Below are positions 38,608-47,829 of a DNA stretch of 64,000 bases, piece by piece; positions within the stretch are counted from its first letter, which is position 1; the number at the start of each line of letters is the position of its first letter. The notes under the pieces were generated by a model. The model searched no databases and was not told where the DNA came from. It saw nothing but the letters and a program-made list of their open reading frames with translations. The stretch spans positions 1 through 64,000 of the forward strand of contig NZ_BDBX01000019.1 in assembly GCF_001613205.1 (NCBI RefSeq), given 5' to 3'. Position numbers and translations under genes: made by a program. The DNA comes from Nocardia sienata NBRC 100364 (GTDB taxonomy: Bacteria; Actinomycetota; Actinomycetes; Mycobacteriales; Mycobacteriaceae).

Positions 38608-39855
38608 ATGTTGCGCAGTTTCCGGGTGTCGAACCACAAATCGCTGGCCGATCTACAGGAATTGCGGTTGACCCGCGGCGCGACCGCGCCGGTCGCGGTA
38701 CCGGTGACCGCGGTCCACGGGGGTCCGGCCGCCGGTAAATCCAATCTGGTCGACGCCCTGGCGCATATGCGGGACGCGGTGCTGCACTCGGTGAGCGGCT
38801 GGGACCCCTACGCCGGCCCGGTCCGGGCTCCACATCTCGCGCTTCCCGGGCAGCCGAGCGATTTCGAGGCGGTTTTCGTCGCCGAGGGCGTGCCCTACAC
38901 CTACGGTTTCCGCTTGGACGCCGCCGATGTCGCCGCCGAATGGCTCTACAGCCATCCGCGGTCACGGAAGCGGATCGTCTTCGAGCGCGAGAGTGAGGTG
39001 ATCCGGATCGGCCCGATGTTCGAGCCGGCCCGGTTCGGGCTCACCGCGCTGGTGCCGCTGGTGCGCCCGAACGCCCTGCTGCTGAGCCTGGCGGGGCAGA
39101 TGTACGCCGAGGCGCTGGTCCCGGCCTACCGGTGGTTCGAGACCATGCTCGAGGTGCTGGCCGGTCCCGCCGATCGCTCCGCGATCGAACTGCGGCTGGG
39201 CTCACATCTGTCGCGGTCCGCCGAGAACGCCGCCCGGCTGCTGACCCTGCTGCAGTCCGCCGATCTCGGCATCACCGATCTGCTCATCGCCCAGAACGAT
39301 CCCGGCTACGCAGACTACCTGCGCGACCTCGACGCCGATATCGCCGTACTCGGCGAACAGATCGATCGCGCGGCCGGGTCGGCGGCCTATGCGGCACAGC
39401 TGGAACAGGACAGCGGGTTGAATGCCACGCAGCTGGCCCGCGAACTGACCAATATGCGCAATGCGCGCGATGCGCTCTACACCCGGATGGTCGGCCGGCA
39501 CGGTGTCGGATTGCGGCTCGTACACATCGATGTGGAGCCGGTTTTCACCCTCGCCGAGGAATCCTCGGCGACCCGGGCCCTGCTGCGGTTGCTACCGGTA
39601 CTGCTCGACTCTCTCGACGCGGGAAAAGTGCTCGTGGTCGACGATATCGGCGCGCGGCTGACGGTCGAGGAGACCGATCGGCTCGTGCAGTTGTTCCAGA
39701 ACCCGGAAACCAATACGCGCGGTGCGCAACTGGTGTACACGACCGGCGATCGCGCACTGGTGGACCGGGGCAACGGCCGCTCCGTGCGGACCCGTACCAG
39801 TGTCTGGACCGTCCGGCGTTCCGCGGGCGGTGCCAGTACGCTCACGGTGTCCTGA
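38608..39855 (+). CDS. AAA/RecF-like ATPase
   Basis: A 415-residue ATPase. The opening MLRSFRVSNHKSLADLQELR and Walker A GGPAAGKS (residues 38-45) fit the AAA_21/AAA_15 SMC-like group. The Walker B region reads VLVVDDIGARL, with Asp-Asp where these proteins normally have Asp-Glu. A middle part contains helical segments (residues about 200-290). No nuclease partner is adjacent, so a toxin or phage-defence role cannot be claimed. It follows ligA by 69 nt on the same strand. Confidence 0.75.
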   Translation: MLRSFRVSNHKSLADLQELRLTRGATAPVAVPVTAVHGGPAAGKSNLVDALAHMRDAVLHSVSGWDPYAGPVRAPHLALPGQPSDFEAVFVAEGVPYTYGFRLDAADVAAEWLYSHPRSRKRIVFERESEVIRIGPMFEPARFGLTALVPLVRPNALLLSLAGQMYAEALVPAYRWFETMLEVLAGPADRSAIELRLGSHLSRSAENAARLLTLLQSADLGITDLLIAQNDPGYADYLRDLDADIAVLGEQIDRAAGSAAYAAQLEQDSGLNATQLARELTNMRNARDALYTRMVGRHGVGLRLVHIDVEPVFTLAEESSATRALLRLLPVLLDSLDAGKVLVVDDIGARLTVEETDRLVQLFQNPETNTRGAQLVYTTGDRALVDRGNGRSVRTRTSVWTVRRSAGGASTLTVS

Positions 39856-39893
39856 ACCCCGGCCGCCGCGGGGACGGCGACCGGGATCCGGTT

Positions 39894-40127
39894 CTACTGG
39901 CTGGGTTCGGGCAGGTTGCAGCCCATCTTCGGGTTGAGGCCGACGTAGTTGAGTGGACCGGCCACCACGGTCACCGCCAGCGTCGCGAAGTGGGAGCACT
40001 GCTCCGGTGGATCATTGAAATAGCCCCGTTGCCACGCGGCGACGATCCCCGCCACGAACCAGACCAGTACTACGAGGCTTGCTACTCGGCTACCCATTGC
40101 ACCTGCTCGAATCGTTGATTCCGGCAT
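39894..40127 (-). CDS. Small membrane protein
   Basis: A 77-residue protein. The ATG at 40127 is supported by GGAAGG about 9 nt upstream; a later ATG at 40097 is an alternative. One or two hydrophobic segments (VASLVVLVWFVAGIVAAW and FATLAVTVVAGPLNYVGL) suggest membrane insertion, with two cysteines (Cys in PPEQCSH and MGCNLP) that could form a disulfide outside. Function is unknown. It is convergent with the ATPase gene. Confidence 0.6.
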   Translation of the reverse strand: MPESTIRAGAMGSRVASLVVLVWFVAGIVAAWQRGYFNDPPEQCSHFATLAVTVVAGPLNYVGLNPKMGCNLPEPSQ

Positions 40128-40569
40128 GACGATCGCTTCCTTCCATGTCCGGTGGATCTGAAATACCCCGTCCCGCACGACTCATGCGCGGGGCCACCCG
40201 TCTCGCAGAAGTAATGGTCAGCGGTCCGGGTGGCCGAAATTTCGCCGCCGCAGCGTCTTCCGGCCGGACAAGTCACCGGTGCGGGGAAAGGGCCGACGGC
40301 GGCGGAGCCGCGGCACCGGAACCGGGATACGGGAGCCCGCACGCACCCGCCCGAACTCGTCGGTCACCGCCGCGCTCCGAGCGCCGCGGCCCCACATCTC
40401 CGGCCGCGGTCCCGGAGCAGGCCCCGGCCGTCTCACCCCGGCTGCTCGCGCTGCCGGCGTTGGACGGGCGCGTCCGGGGGGGGCGACCCCTCGGGTGGCG
40501 CCGGCCACCGAATCGCGACGTCGCGGGCGGCGGCGGCCGAGACGCCGCCGCGGGGCCTAGCATGGGGGA
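40128..40569. other. GC-rich spacer without a supported gene
   Basis: About 440 nt between two small membrane-protein genes on opposite strands. Frames are Arg/Pro/Gly-rich in all readings. It must contain the two divergent promoters, but no clear boxes or symmetric sites were seen. Confidence 0.5.
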
Positions 40570-40905
40570 GTGTTCGAACTGGCGATGCTGGCGATCATGG
40601 TGGCCGCACTGGTGGGAATGCTCGTGCTGGTCTTCCGCGGGCGGCGGGGTGGGCGTATGCCCGCGGACGCGGAGATCGGTTCGCTCTATCTGACGGGAGT
40701 GAGTCCGCGTCCGGAGGCGATGGGCGAGCAGTTCGTCACCGTCACCGGGAACCTGTCCGGGCCGTCCGAGCCGGGGAAGGTGGTCTACGGGCGCATGGTG
40801 TGGGACGCCGCCTACTGGCCCTCGGTCGGGGACACTCTCACCGTCGCCTACCCGCCGGGTAGGCCGGACCGGTGGCGCATCGTCGAGCCGGGCGTCGACC
40901 GGTAG
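40570..40905 (+). CDS. Small membrane-anchored protein
   Basis: A 111-residue protein from GTG 40570. Residues 1-24 form a transmembrane helix (MFELAMLAIMVAALVGMLVL), followed by Arg-rich stop-transfer residues and a soluble beta-rich domain (QFVTVTGNLSGPSEPGKVVY). No family is recognised. It is convergent with the ACT-domain gene with an 18-nt gap. Confidence 0.65.
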   Translation: MFELAMLAIMVAALVGMLVLVFRGRRGGRMPADAEIGSLYLTGVSPRPEAMGEQFVTVTGNLSGPSEPGKVVYGRMVWDAAYWPSVGDTLTVAYPPGRPDRWRIVEPGVDR

Positions 40906-40923
40906 CTCGGGGCCCCGGGACCT

Positions 40924-41574
40924 TCAGCCCAGGACCGTGGCGACGATACCGGCGAGGTAGCCCAGGCGTGCGATCTCCGAGGGTCGGAAATCGGGCCCGC
41001 CGGGGCGGCCGAGCAGCAGCGCTTTGCTGGAGGGTCCCAGCGGCGCGGCGGCCAGTTTGGTGTCCATATCGCGCCAGATCTCGGGGACCCAATCGGCATT
41101 GCCGTCGAGCGCGGTCGGTTTCTGCAGCGGCATCCACGGCACCGACGCCGCCTGGGTCTGCGGTGCGCTCTGGCTGCCCACCACGCGGTAGGCGCCGTGC
41201 GTACCCATATCCAGCACAGTGCTCCAGCCGACCCGTAACACCCGCGGAACTCCGTCGACCAGCACCTGGAGCCGATCATCGCGGGCGTTGGCCACATTGT
41301 CGATCAATTCGAGCTCACGATGGGTATCGAGGACGCCGGAGTAGGGACGGATGGAATCGACGCGCACATCGCCGAGGGATTCCGCGGCGGTGATGAGGGT
41401 GTCGGGCAGGGCATTGGGGGCGATCTCGACCACGAGATCGTCGACCGCGTAGCCGGCGCCACGCTCCACCACGTCCAGGGAAAGGATATCGGCGCCGACC
41501 GTTCCCAGTGCTACGGCTAGCGACCCGAGGCTTCCCGGACGATCCGGAAGTTGCACGCGGAGCAGATATGACAC
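40924..41574 (-). CDS. ACT-domain amino-acid-binding protein (Rv3013-like)
   Basis: A 216-residue protein. GTG at 41574 gives [20 protein letters not shown], a clear ACT domain start, with a good AAGGAAAGGG upstream. The first about 75 residues are the ACT fold ([20 protein letters not shown]); the remainder ([17 protein letters not shown]) has no enzyme motif. Such proteins usually sense amino acids. It is divergent from gatC. The position matches Rv3013. Confidence 0.85.
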   Translation of the reverse strand: MSYLLRVQLPDRPGSLGSLAVALGTVGADILSLDVVERGAGYAVDDLVVEIAPNALPDTLITAAESLGDVRVDSIRPYSGVLDTHRELELIDNVANARDDRLQVLVDGVPRVLRVGWSTVLDMGTHGAYRVVGSQSAPQTQAASVPWMPLQKPTALDGNADWVPEIWRDMDTKLAAAPLGPSSKALLLGRPGGPDFRPSEIARLGYLAGIVATVLG

Positions 41575-41877
41575 GTGCGTTTCCCTTTCCTTCTGCGGCC
41601 GAGGCTTACAACGAATACCCGGTCTGCCCATCCTTACACCCATTACCGAGGGTTATCGACTCGAATTGTGCGCTCGCAACGGCGGTCACAGGTGACAAAT
41701 GGTGTGAAATGCGTAACTTTCGGATTCTGGCGCGACTCCGGACAGGCTCCGGCGGAGCCTCGCACGTACCGGTGGCGACGGCCCGCGCGGCCTGCCGGGC
41801 AACCCGGTCCGGCCACACCACTAGGCTGTTCGATGCTTGTGATCCGCAGTCCAAACTATCGCCGAAAGGGGTTCGCG
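41575..41877. promoter_or_regulatory. Divergent spacer between the ACT-domain gene and gatC
   Basis: A 303-nt region with a less GC-rich middle (about 41600-41730), which should hold the promoters. A GGCTCC-GGC-GGAGCC hairpin lies at 41745-41759. No coding frame is supported. Confidence 0.45.
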
Positions 41878-42177
41878 GTGACCGCCATCTCCCGCGACGA
41901 GGTCGCACACCTCGCCCGGCTGTCCAGGCTCGCCCTGTCCGAGGACGAACTCGACCAGTTCGCCGGGCAGCTGGATTCGATCCTCAGCCATGTGCGGACC
42001 ATCTCCGAGGTCGCCGCCGCCGATGTCCCGGCCACCGCGTCGCCGGATCCGGTGACGAACGTGACCCGTCCCGACGAGGTCCGCCCCGGTCTCACCCCGG
42101 ATCAGGCACTGTCCGGCGCACCCGCCGCCGAGGAACAGCGGTTCCTGGTTCCGCAGATCCTGGGAGAGGGCGAATGA
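41878..42177 (+). CDS. gatC: Aspartyl/glutamyl-tRNA amidotransferase subunit C
   Basis: A 99-residue subunit of the GatCAB amidotransferase that converts Glu-tRNA(Gln) or Asp-tRNA(Asn) to the amide. GTG at 41878 gives [20 protein letters not shown], which matches GatC starts; GAAAGGGG precedes it. The conserved tail [19 protein letters not shown] is present. The stop overlaps gatA by four bases. Confidence 0.95.
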   Translation: MTAISRDEVAHLARLSRLALSEDELDQFAGQLDSILSHVRTISEVAAADVPATASPDPVTNVTRPDEVRPGLTPDQALSGAPAAEEQRFLVPQILGEGE

Positions 42178-43652
42178 GCGCGAGCGAACTGACCCGGCTC
42201 GGCGCGGCCGACCTCGCGAGCCGTATCCACGGCGGCGAAGTCTCCTCGGTGGAGGTGACCCGGGCCCATCTGGACCGGATCGCCGAGGTCGACGGGGAGT
42301 ACCACGCCTTCCTGCACGTCGCGCAGGAGCAGGCGCTCGCCGCCGCGGCCGAGGTGGACGCCTCCCTGGCCGCCGGTGAGGTGCCCGCCTCGCCGCTGGC
42401 GGGGGTGCCGCTGGCGCTCAAGGACGTGTTCACCACGACCGATATGCCCACCACCTGCGCGTCGAAGATCCTCGAGAACTGGGTCGCCCCTTACGACGCC
42501 ACCCTGACCACCCGGCTGCGGGCCGCCGGGATCCCGATCCTGGGCAAGACCAATATGGACGAGTTCGCGATGGGCTCCTCCACCGAGAACTCCGCCTACG
42601 GGCCCACCCGCAACCCGTGGGACACCACCCGCATCCCCGGCGGCTCCGGCGGCGGTTCGGCGGCGGCGCTGGCGTCCTATCAGGCGCCGCTGGCCATCGG
42701 CACCGATACCGGCGGCTCTATCCGGCAGCCCGCCGCGGTCACCGCGACCGTCGGCACCAAGCCCACCTACGGCACCGTGTCCCGGTACGGACTCGTCGCC
42801 TGCGCGTCCTCGCTCGACCAGGGCGGGCCGTGCGGCCGGACAGTGCTGGACACCGCCCTGCTGCACGAGGTGATCGCCGGACACGATCCGCGCGACTCCA
42901 CCTCCCGTGACGTCCCGGTCCCGGCCGTGGTCGACGCCGCCCGCATGGGCGCGTCGGGCGATCTGCGCGGGGTGAAGATCGGCGTGGTGAAGGAACTGCA
43001 CTCCGACAGCTACCAGCACGGTGTGCTCGCCTCCTTCGACGCCGCGGTCGGCGTGCTGAAGGATCTGGGCGCCGAAGTGGTCGAGGTGTCGTGCCCGCAT
43101 TTCGAGTACGCCCTGGCGTCCTACTATCTGATCCTGCCCAGCGAGGTCTCCTCCAACCTGGCCCGTTTCGATGCCATGCGCTACGGCCTGCGGGTGGCCG
43201 ACGACGGCCACCACAGCGCCGAGCAGGTCATGGCCGCCACCCGTGCCGCCGGATTCGGTCCGGAGGTCAAACGACGGATCATGATCGGCACCTACGCCCT
43301 GTCGGCGGGCTACTACGACGCCTACTACGGCCAGGCGCTCAAGGTCCGCACCCTGATCGCGCGCGATTTCGACAAGGCCTACGAGCAGGTCGACGTGCTG
43401 GTGTCCCCGACCAGTCCGTTCACTCCGTGGAAGCTGGGCGAGAAGGTCGACGATCCGCTGGCGATGTACCTGTCCGATCTGTGCACCCTGCCCACCAACC
43501 TGGCCGGGCATCCGGCCATGTCGGTCCCGTCCGGGCTGAGCCGCGACGACGGGATGCCGGTGGGTCTGCAGATCATGGCGCCGGCGTTGGCCGACGACCG
43601 GTTGTACCGGGTGGGCGCGGCCTACGAGGCGGCCCGCGGCGATATCGCCTGA
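42174..43652 (+). CDS. gatA: Glutamyl-tRNA(Gln) amidotransferase subunit A
   Basis: A 492-residue amidase-signature subunit that releases ammonia from glutamine for GatB. The Ser-cisSer-Lys triad is Lys83 (LALKDVF), Ser158 ([11 protein letters not shown]) and Ser182 ([11 protein letters not shown]). ATG at 42174 overlaps gatC by four bases. gatB is not adjacent but lies 17 kb downstream, after an inserted island and pfkA. Confidence 0.97.
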   Translation: MSASELTRLGAADLASRIHGGEVSSVEVTRAHLDRIAEVDGEYHAFLHVAQEQALAAAAEVDASLAAGEVPASPLAGVPLALKDVFTTTDMPTTCASKILENWVAPYDATLTTRLRAAGIPILGKTNMDEFAMGSSTENSAYGPTRNPWDTTRIPGGSGGGSAAALASYQAPLAIGTDTGGSIRQPAAVTATVGTKPTYGTVSRYGLVACASSLDQGGPCGRTVLDTALLHEVIAGHDPRDSTSRDVPVPAVVDAARMGASGDLRGVKIGVVKELHSDSYQHGVLASFDAAVGVLKDLGAEVVEVSCPHFEYALASYYLILPSEVSSNLARFDAMRYGLRVADDGHHSAEQVMAATRAAGFGPEVKRRIMIGTYALSAGYYDAYYGQALKVRTLIARDFDKAYEQVDVLVSPTSPFTPWKLGEKVDDPLAMYLSDLCTLPTNLAGHPAMSVPSGLSRDDGMPVGLQIMAPALADDRLYRVGAAYEAARGDIA

Positions 43653-43967
43653 CGCCGATCCGCCGGGAGCGGCGAGAACTCACCGATGGCGGTGGTCGCG
43701 ACGGGCCACCGCCATCGGCGTTCCAGGGCTGGAGATCCCGGGTCCGGTGCCGGCAGCCGGCGGGGGATTCGGATGCGCGGCACCGTTCCGGCAGCGGCGC
43801 GGCGGGTGACAACCGGAACGGCGCGGCGACCTCGCTCGGCGTGATCGAACTCGGGGGCACCGTGTCCGGTCGAGAAGGTGCGCGGCTGCCCGCGCGTAGC
43901 GGTCCGGAGACGGCCGGTATGACCGACTGCGGCCCTTTGTCGGCCGAGACGGTGACACAGGGCCGGA
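43653..43967. other. Spacer after gatA
   Basis: About 315 nt between gatA and the convergent SRPBCC gene. Besides the hairpin at 43683-43718 nothing could be identified; open frames are Arg/Pro-rich. Confidence 0.5.
43683..43718 (+). terminator. Strong hairpin after gatA
   Basis: A perfect 13-bp stem (CCGATGGCGGTGG with CCACCGCCATCGG) and a 10-nt loop, 31 nt after the gatA stop. There is no T-run, so it is a non-canonical terminator candidate for the gatCA transcript. Confidence 0.5.
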
Positions 43968-44411
43968 TCAAAGGGCGTGCAGGCGCTCGGCTTCCCGTTC
44001 GACCGCGGCGGTCATCCCGGGGAACCCCTTCTCGAATCCGCGCCCGAACAGCAGGCCGACCAGCGGAGCGAGCCAGCCGTCGAGTTCGAAATGGGATTCG
44101 TAGCGGGTGCGGTCACCGTCCAGCGGGGTCAGTGTGTGCGAGCGTTTGCTGCGCAGTGCGCCGAGGGGGATCGGTTTCATCGAGTAGCTGAATTCCCGGC
44201 CCGGGGTGACGCTGCGGATCCATTCCCGCATGCGGATCGGCCGGGGCGCCAGCTGCCCGACCGTCATATCGATCGGCGCCCCCACCGTCAGATCCGCCCG
44301 GCAGTCGATGATGAACGGATTCCAGTCGCCGTACCGGCCGAAATCGGTGAGCACCGACCACACCACCTCGGCGGGGGCGTCCACCTCGACCACGTCGTCC
44401 ACAACAAGCAC
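43968..44411 (-). CDS. SRPBCC-family (polyketide cyclase/START-like) protein
   Basis: A 147-residue protein from GTG 44411. The segment VEVDAPAEVVWSVLTDFGRY then GDWNPFI is the usual start of SRPBCC hydrophobic-ligand-binding proteins, and the last helix FEKGFPGMTAAVEREAERLH closes the fold. It could bind a lipid or aromatic ligand. No partner is obvious; the neighbours are gatA and a phospholipase A2-like gene. Confidence 0.82.
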   Translation of the reverse strand: MLVVDDVVEVDAPAEVVWSVLTDFGRYGDWNPFIIDCRADLTVGAPIDMTVGQLAPRPIRMREWIRSVTPGREFSYSMKPIPLGALRSKRSHTLTPLDGDRTRYESHFELDGWLAPLVGLLFGRGFEKGFPGMTAAVEREAERLHAL

Positions 44412-44452
44412 ATTCCCAAATTAGAACGTGTTTCAAGTCGGGTCAACCGTGC

Positions 44453-45385
44453 TCAGCGGCTTCGCGCGGGTGGCGGCGTGGCGGTCGGCAACAGATGAAC
44501 CCCGGCCGGGAACGCGGGGTCGGGCGCCGCGGCCGTGGGCCGGTGCGCGAAGCCGGGCAACCAGCGGGCACGCGGCAGCAGGAGACGGGTGAACGCCGGC
44601 CGCGGCAGGCCGGTGGCGCGGCCGGGCCGTAGGGCCCCGACCGGGATGCGGACCCCGGGTGCCGCCGTGCGCCGGATCCGCCGGTGCAGACGGCGCATCC
44701 CGAAGACCAGGGCGGCCATCGTCGCCAGGCCGAGCGCGACCGCGCGCAGCACCCAGGGCCGGGTCGGATGGTCGGTGGCGGCCTGCGCCGCCACCTGACC
44801 CAACGTCTCCACCACCGGGACCCCGTAGTGCTGCCGGCGCGAATTCAACTCCACCGCGGTGGCCGCGATCCCGGCGAGAGTCTCGCAGCGGGTGCGCACC
44901 ACCGGTTCGGTATGTGTTTCGCAGGCCTGGTGCAGCCGGACGCTCAACGTCCGGTCCAGGGCCTGCCTGGCCCACGGCCCCAGCGGGGCGCCGGTGCGAT
45001 CGGCATACCGAAGGAGGTCGTAGCCGAGGTCGTGTGCCATACAGGCGGTATCGAATTCCGGTGGCAGCTCGACCGGCGAGGAACAACTGCCGTCCGGAGC
45101 CACGAGCACGCCCTGCCGGACGACGGGCTGGTAGCCGAGATGGTCGGCGAAATCCCGCGGGATGGCCGCCACGGTGTCCACCACCGTGTCATCCGAGGTC
45201 AGATCCACCACCGCCGTCCCGGCCGGCGCCGTGACCGAGGCGTCGATACCGACGGCCTCGGAGGTCGGCGCCGGCACCGCGGTGATCACCAGACCGAACA
45301 GCGCGGCACCGGTGAACGCCGGCAGTGAGATCCGCCGGAACCGGCGCCGGGTCCGGCGCGGGGGATCGTTACGGGGTGAAGCCAT
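44453..45385 (-). CDS. Phospholipase A2-like exported protein, copy 1
   Basis: A 310-residue protein with a basic N-terminus and hydrophobic signal/anchor (about residues 20-45). The centre carries FDTACMAHDLGYDLLRYADR, which matches the bacterial/fungal phospholipase A2 motif CxxHDxGY with catalytic His-Asp. Paired cysteines (SCSS, TAC, QACE, TRCE) suggest disulfides. After a second hydrophobic segment (VLRAVALGLATMAALVFG) a Pro/Arg-rich tail follows, probably cytoplasmic. A paralogue lies at 46929, with an alpha/beta hydrolase between. Confidence 0.75.
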   Translation of the reverse strand: MASPRNDPPRRTRRRFRRISLPAFTGAALFGLVITAVPAPTSEAVGIDASVTAPAGTAVVDLTSDDTVVDTVAAIPRDFADHLGYQPVVRQGVLVAPDGSCSSPVELPPEFDTACMAHDLGYDLLRYADRTGAPLGPWARQALDRTLSVRLHQACETHTEPVVRTRCETLAGIAATAVELNSRRQHYGVPVVETLGQVAAQAATDHPTRPWVLRAVALGLATMAALVFGMRRLHRRIRRTAAPGVRIPVGALRPGRATGLPRPAFTRLLLPRARWLPGFAHRPTAAAPDPAFPAGVHLLPTATPPPARSR

Positions 45386-45514
45386 GGTGGGACACCTTAA
45401 GCGTTACGGAGTGGTGGGCCCGCACGGCAGGTCCCGCTCCCGGGGGCCGGCGCTGTCGCGTCGGCGGCCCGCATCCGCTCGGCAAACCCCGTGTCGTGGC
45501 CGCCGCGGAGCGCA

Positions 45515-46936
45515 TCACACCGGACCGCAGCCGGGCAGTGCCGTCCCTTGATCGGTGTCGTACCGGTGGCCGTGGCCCGGGGGCGTGCCGAGGGCGCCCA
45601 GCAAGTCGGCGGTGGTTTGTACGAAACTCAGCACGGGCAGCCAGGGCGGGGTCGGCGCGTCGTGGCGGGCGACAGTGAGGTTCGGTGGCCGCCACAGCAG
45701 GTCGAGTGACCAGTGCACGACCGGATCGGACGCATTGGCCAGTACCGCGGTGCGCGCACCGGGTGCGGGACCACCGCCGCCGGGCATACCGGCCCACAGC
45801 ACCGAGCACACCCGGCGGTTCTGCTCGGCGGCACCCGCGAATACCGCGCTACCGCCGAGCGCGCCGAGGCTCTGTCCGTACAGGTGCAGCCGGGGCGGAT
45901 CGGGCACGGTGGCGAGGTGCTGTTCGACGGCGGTGACCAGCGCCCGCGCCGAGGCCGTCGCCGCGTCCCGGCCGAAGACGAAGGTGGCCCAGCTCGGCGC
46001 GTAGGAGTACTGCAGCGCGACCACCGCGACATCGCCACCGAATCGGGTACCGAAACCGTGCAGCGCCCGCGCGTCCACCCAGCCCGATCCGGTGGGCACG
46101 GCGATCACCAGATCCGAGCGGTCGAACCCACCGGCCCGGTCCAGTTCCCGGACGGCCAGCGCGGCGCGTGCGGCCAGGTCCGGCGCCGAGCGGAGCCCGA
46201 TATAGACCCGGACCGAGTCCGGCGGCCCGGCGGTGACGAACCGCTGTCCCTCGCGCCCCAGCGTCGACCAGCCGACCATCGACCCGGCACTCCCGGACCG
46301 GGTCACCGCGACCGGCCGCACCAGGCCCGGGTCGGCGGCGGCGTTCGCCGCGGCATAGGTCCGGTCGCCCCAGCCCACCGCCGCGGGGCCTGCGAACAGG
46401 GCCATCGACAGCCCCGCGACCACCGCCATCACCAGGGCCCGGGACCAGCCGATACGCCGTAGCAACCGGCCGCACCCGCGGACCACCGCCACCGTCGCCA
46501 CGGTGAGCAGGGTCGCGCCGACCGCCCACCCCACCCAGTACCCCGGCCCGGTCGGCGCCACATCCATGGCCGACCGCAGTGCGTGCTGCCAGCGCGCGGC
46601 GTGCGCCCCCGCGCCGAGGACACCGGCCGCGGTGGCCGCGAACACCAGCCGGCGGGTTCGCGGTGTGGTGACCGGGGTGCGCCCCGCGGTGTATCGGATC
46701 ACGAGGCGGGTGAGCCGCGCGATACCCAGCGCGACGATCACGGTCAGCGCGGTGAGTACGGCCTGCGCGGCGGCCGTCCGGGGAAGGAGACCGGGGGCCA
46801 GGGACATCGCGGTCCCGGCGCCGACGGCGAGTGTGGCCGCTACCGGTGGCCAATGCCGCGGTAACCGGGTCCGGACGTAATCGAGCAGGGACCGCGGCGG
46901 GGTCGGGACGGGTACGGCTGGGGTCACGTCAGGCAT
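45515..46936 (-). CDS. Membrane alpha/beta-hydrolase (Abhydrolase_9 type)
   Basis: A 473-residue protein. The N-terminal half has about four to five transmembrane segments (for example VAATLAVGAGTAMSLAPGLL and AVLTALTVIVALGIARLT). The C-terminal half is an alpha/beta hydrolase domain with nucleophile motif LYGQSLGALGG, preceded by FGGDVAVVALQYSYAPSWAT. This matches the two-part Abhydrolase_9 architecture of actinobacteria. Its start overlaps the upstream phospholipase A2-like gene by 8 nt. A lipid-ester substrate is plausible given the neighbours. Confidence 0.82.
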   Translation of the reverse strand: MPDVTPAVPVPTPPRSLLDYVRTRLPRHWPPVAATLAVGAGTAMSLAPGLLPRTAAAQAVLTALTVIVALGIARLTRLVIRYTAGRTPVTTPRTRRLVFAATAAGVLGAGAHAARWQHALRSAMDVAPTGPGYWVGWAVGATLLTVATVAVVRGCGRLLRRIGWSRALVMAVVAGLSMALFAGPAAVGWGDRTYAAANAAADPGLVRPVAVTRSGSAGSMVGWSTLGREGQRFVTAGPPDSVRVYIGLRSAPDLAARAALAVRELDRAGGFDRSDLVIAVPTGSGWVDARALHGFGTRFGGDVAVVALQYSYAPSWATFVFGRDAATASARALVTAVEQHLATVPDPPRLHLYGQSLGALGGSAVFAGAAEQNRRVCSVLWAGMPGGGGPAPGARTAVLANASDPVVHWSLDLLWRPPNLTVARHDAPTPPWLPVLSFVQTTADLLGALGTPPGHGHRYDTDQGTALPGCGPV

Positions 46937-47663
46937 GGGAACCTCCGGACACGGCGCGGTACGAGCGGATCGGACGGCGGGTCCCGGCCGCCGGGAGCAG
47001 CGGCGCGGCGACCGGGCGGCCCAGGAACAGGACGGCCGTTACCAGCAGAAGAAGGCCGCAGAGCCGCGGCAGCCACGCGGTGACGCTGCCGGCCAGGGGA
47101 AAGTCCTCCACGACCGGTACGCCGTAGTCCTGCCGCAGCGAATTGAGGTCCACGGCGATCTCGGCGATCTCGGCCATCACGGTGCAGCGGGCGCGCGGTA
47201 CCGGCTGCGGCCGCTGCGCACATGCGGTGTGCATCCGCTCGGCGAGGGTCCGGTCCAGCTCCCGCCGGGCCCAGGGGCCGAGCGGGCCGCCGGTGCGGTC
47301 GGCGTAACGCAGCAGGTCGTAGCCGAGGTCGTGGGCCTTGCACGCGGTATCGAACTCCACCGGCAGCGATACCGGTGAAGAACACGATCCGTGCGGCGCG
47401 ACCAGCGTCCCGTCGACCCGCGCCGGGGTGTAGCCGGCGACCTCGCGGAAATCCGCGGGTATCGCGGCGATCGTTCCCGGCGTGGTGAGCGCGCGTACCG
47501 CCGCCGCAGCGGCAGGCCGGGGTGGGGGACCGGCGGCGTCGGCCGCGGGCGCCGACAGCAGGGACACCACCGCGGCGAATCCGGCCGCGGCGGTCGCCGC
47601 GCGCCGCGCGGTCTGCGGGGACGGCCGGGCCGGGAGGCGCACGGCATTGTTCGAGACAGCCAT
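46929..47663 (-). CDS. Phospholipase A2-like exported protein, copy 2
   Basis: A 244-residue protein with a signal sequence ending near ADAAG (about residue 44). FDTACKAHDLGYDLLRYADR is nearly the same as in copy 1, as are GSCSSPV and YGVPVVE. A C-terminal hydrophobic segment (LCGLLLLVTAVLFLG) anchors it. It is shorter than copy 1 by the cytoplasmic tail. As first gene of the minus-strand set, it overlaps the hydrolase start by 8 nt, so at least these two are coexpressed. Confidence 0.76.
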   Translation of the reverse strand: MAVSNNAVRLPARPSPQTARRAATAAAGFAAVVSLLSAPAADAAGPPPRPAAAAAVRALTTPGTIAAIPADFREVAGYTPARVDGTLVAPHGSCSSPVSLPVEFDTACKAHDLGYDLLRYADRTGGPLGPWARRELDRTLAERMHTACAQRPQPVPRARCTVMAEIAEIAVDLNSLRQDYGVPVVEDFPLAGSVTAWLPRLCGLLLLVTAVLFLGRPVAAPLLPAAGTRRPIRSYRAVSGGSHA

Positions 47664-47829
47664 GGCCGAGGACGTTATGAACGGAAACCGGTCGCGGCCG
47701 TCCCGCTCGGGAGGGGTTTGCGCGCCGATCCGGGAACCTACGCCGGTACGGGGCTAACCCTGGTGTACCGCCCGGAATTCACCCCACGGTATGAGGTGCG
47801 CCGGGGCCGGAGTTCCTAGTGTCGGGGAC

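Noticed and set aside
38608..40905. Defence island suggested by the AAA ATPase near small membrane proteins
   Set aside because: No nuclease, toxin or known defence partner; membrane proteins are on differing strands and separated by 440 nt.
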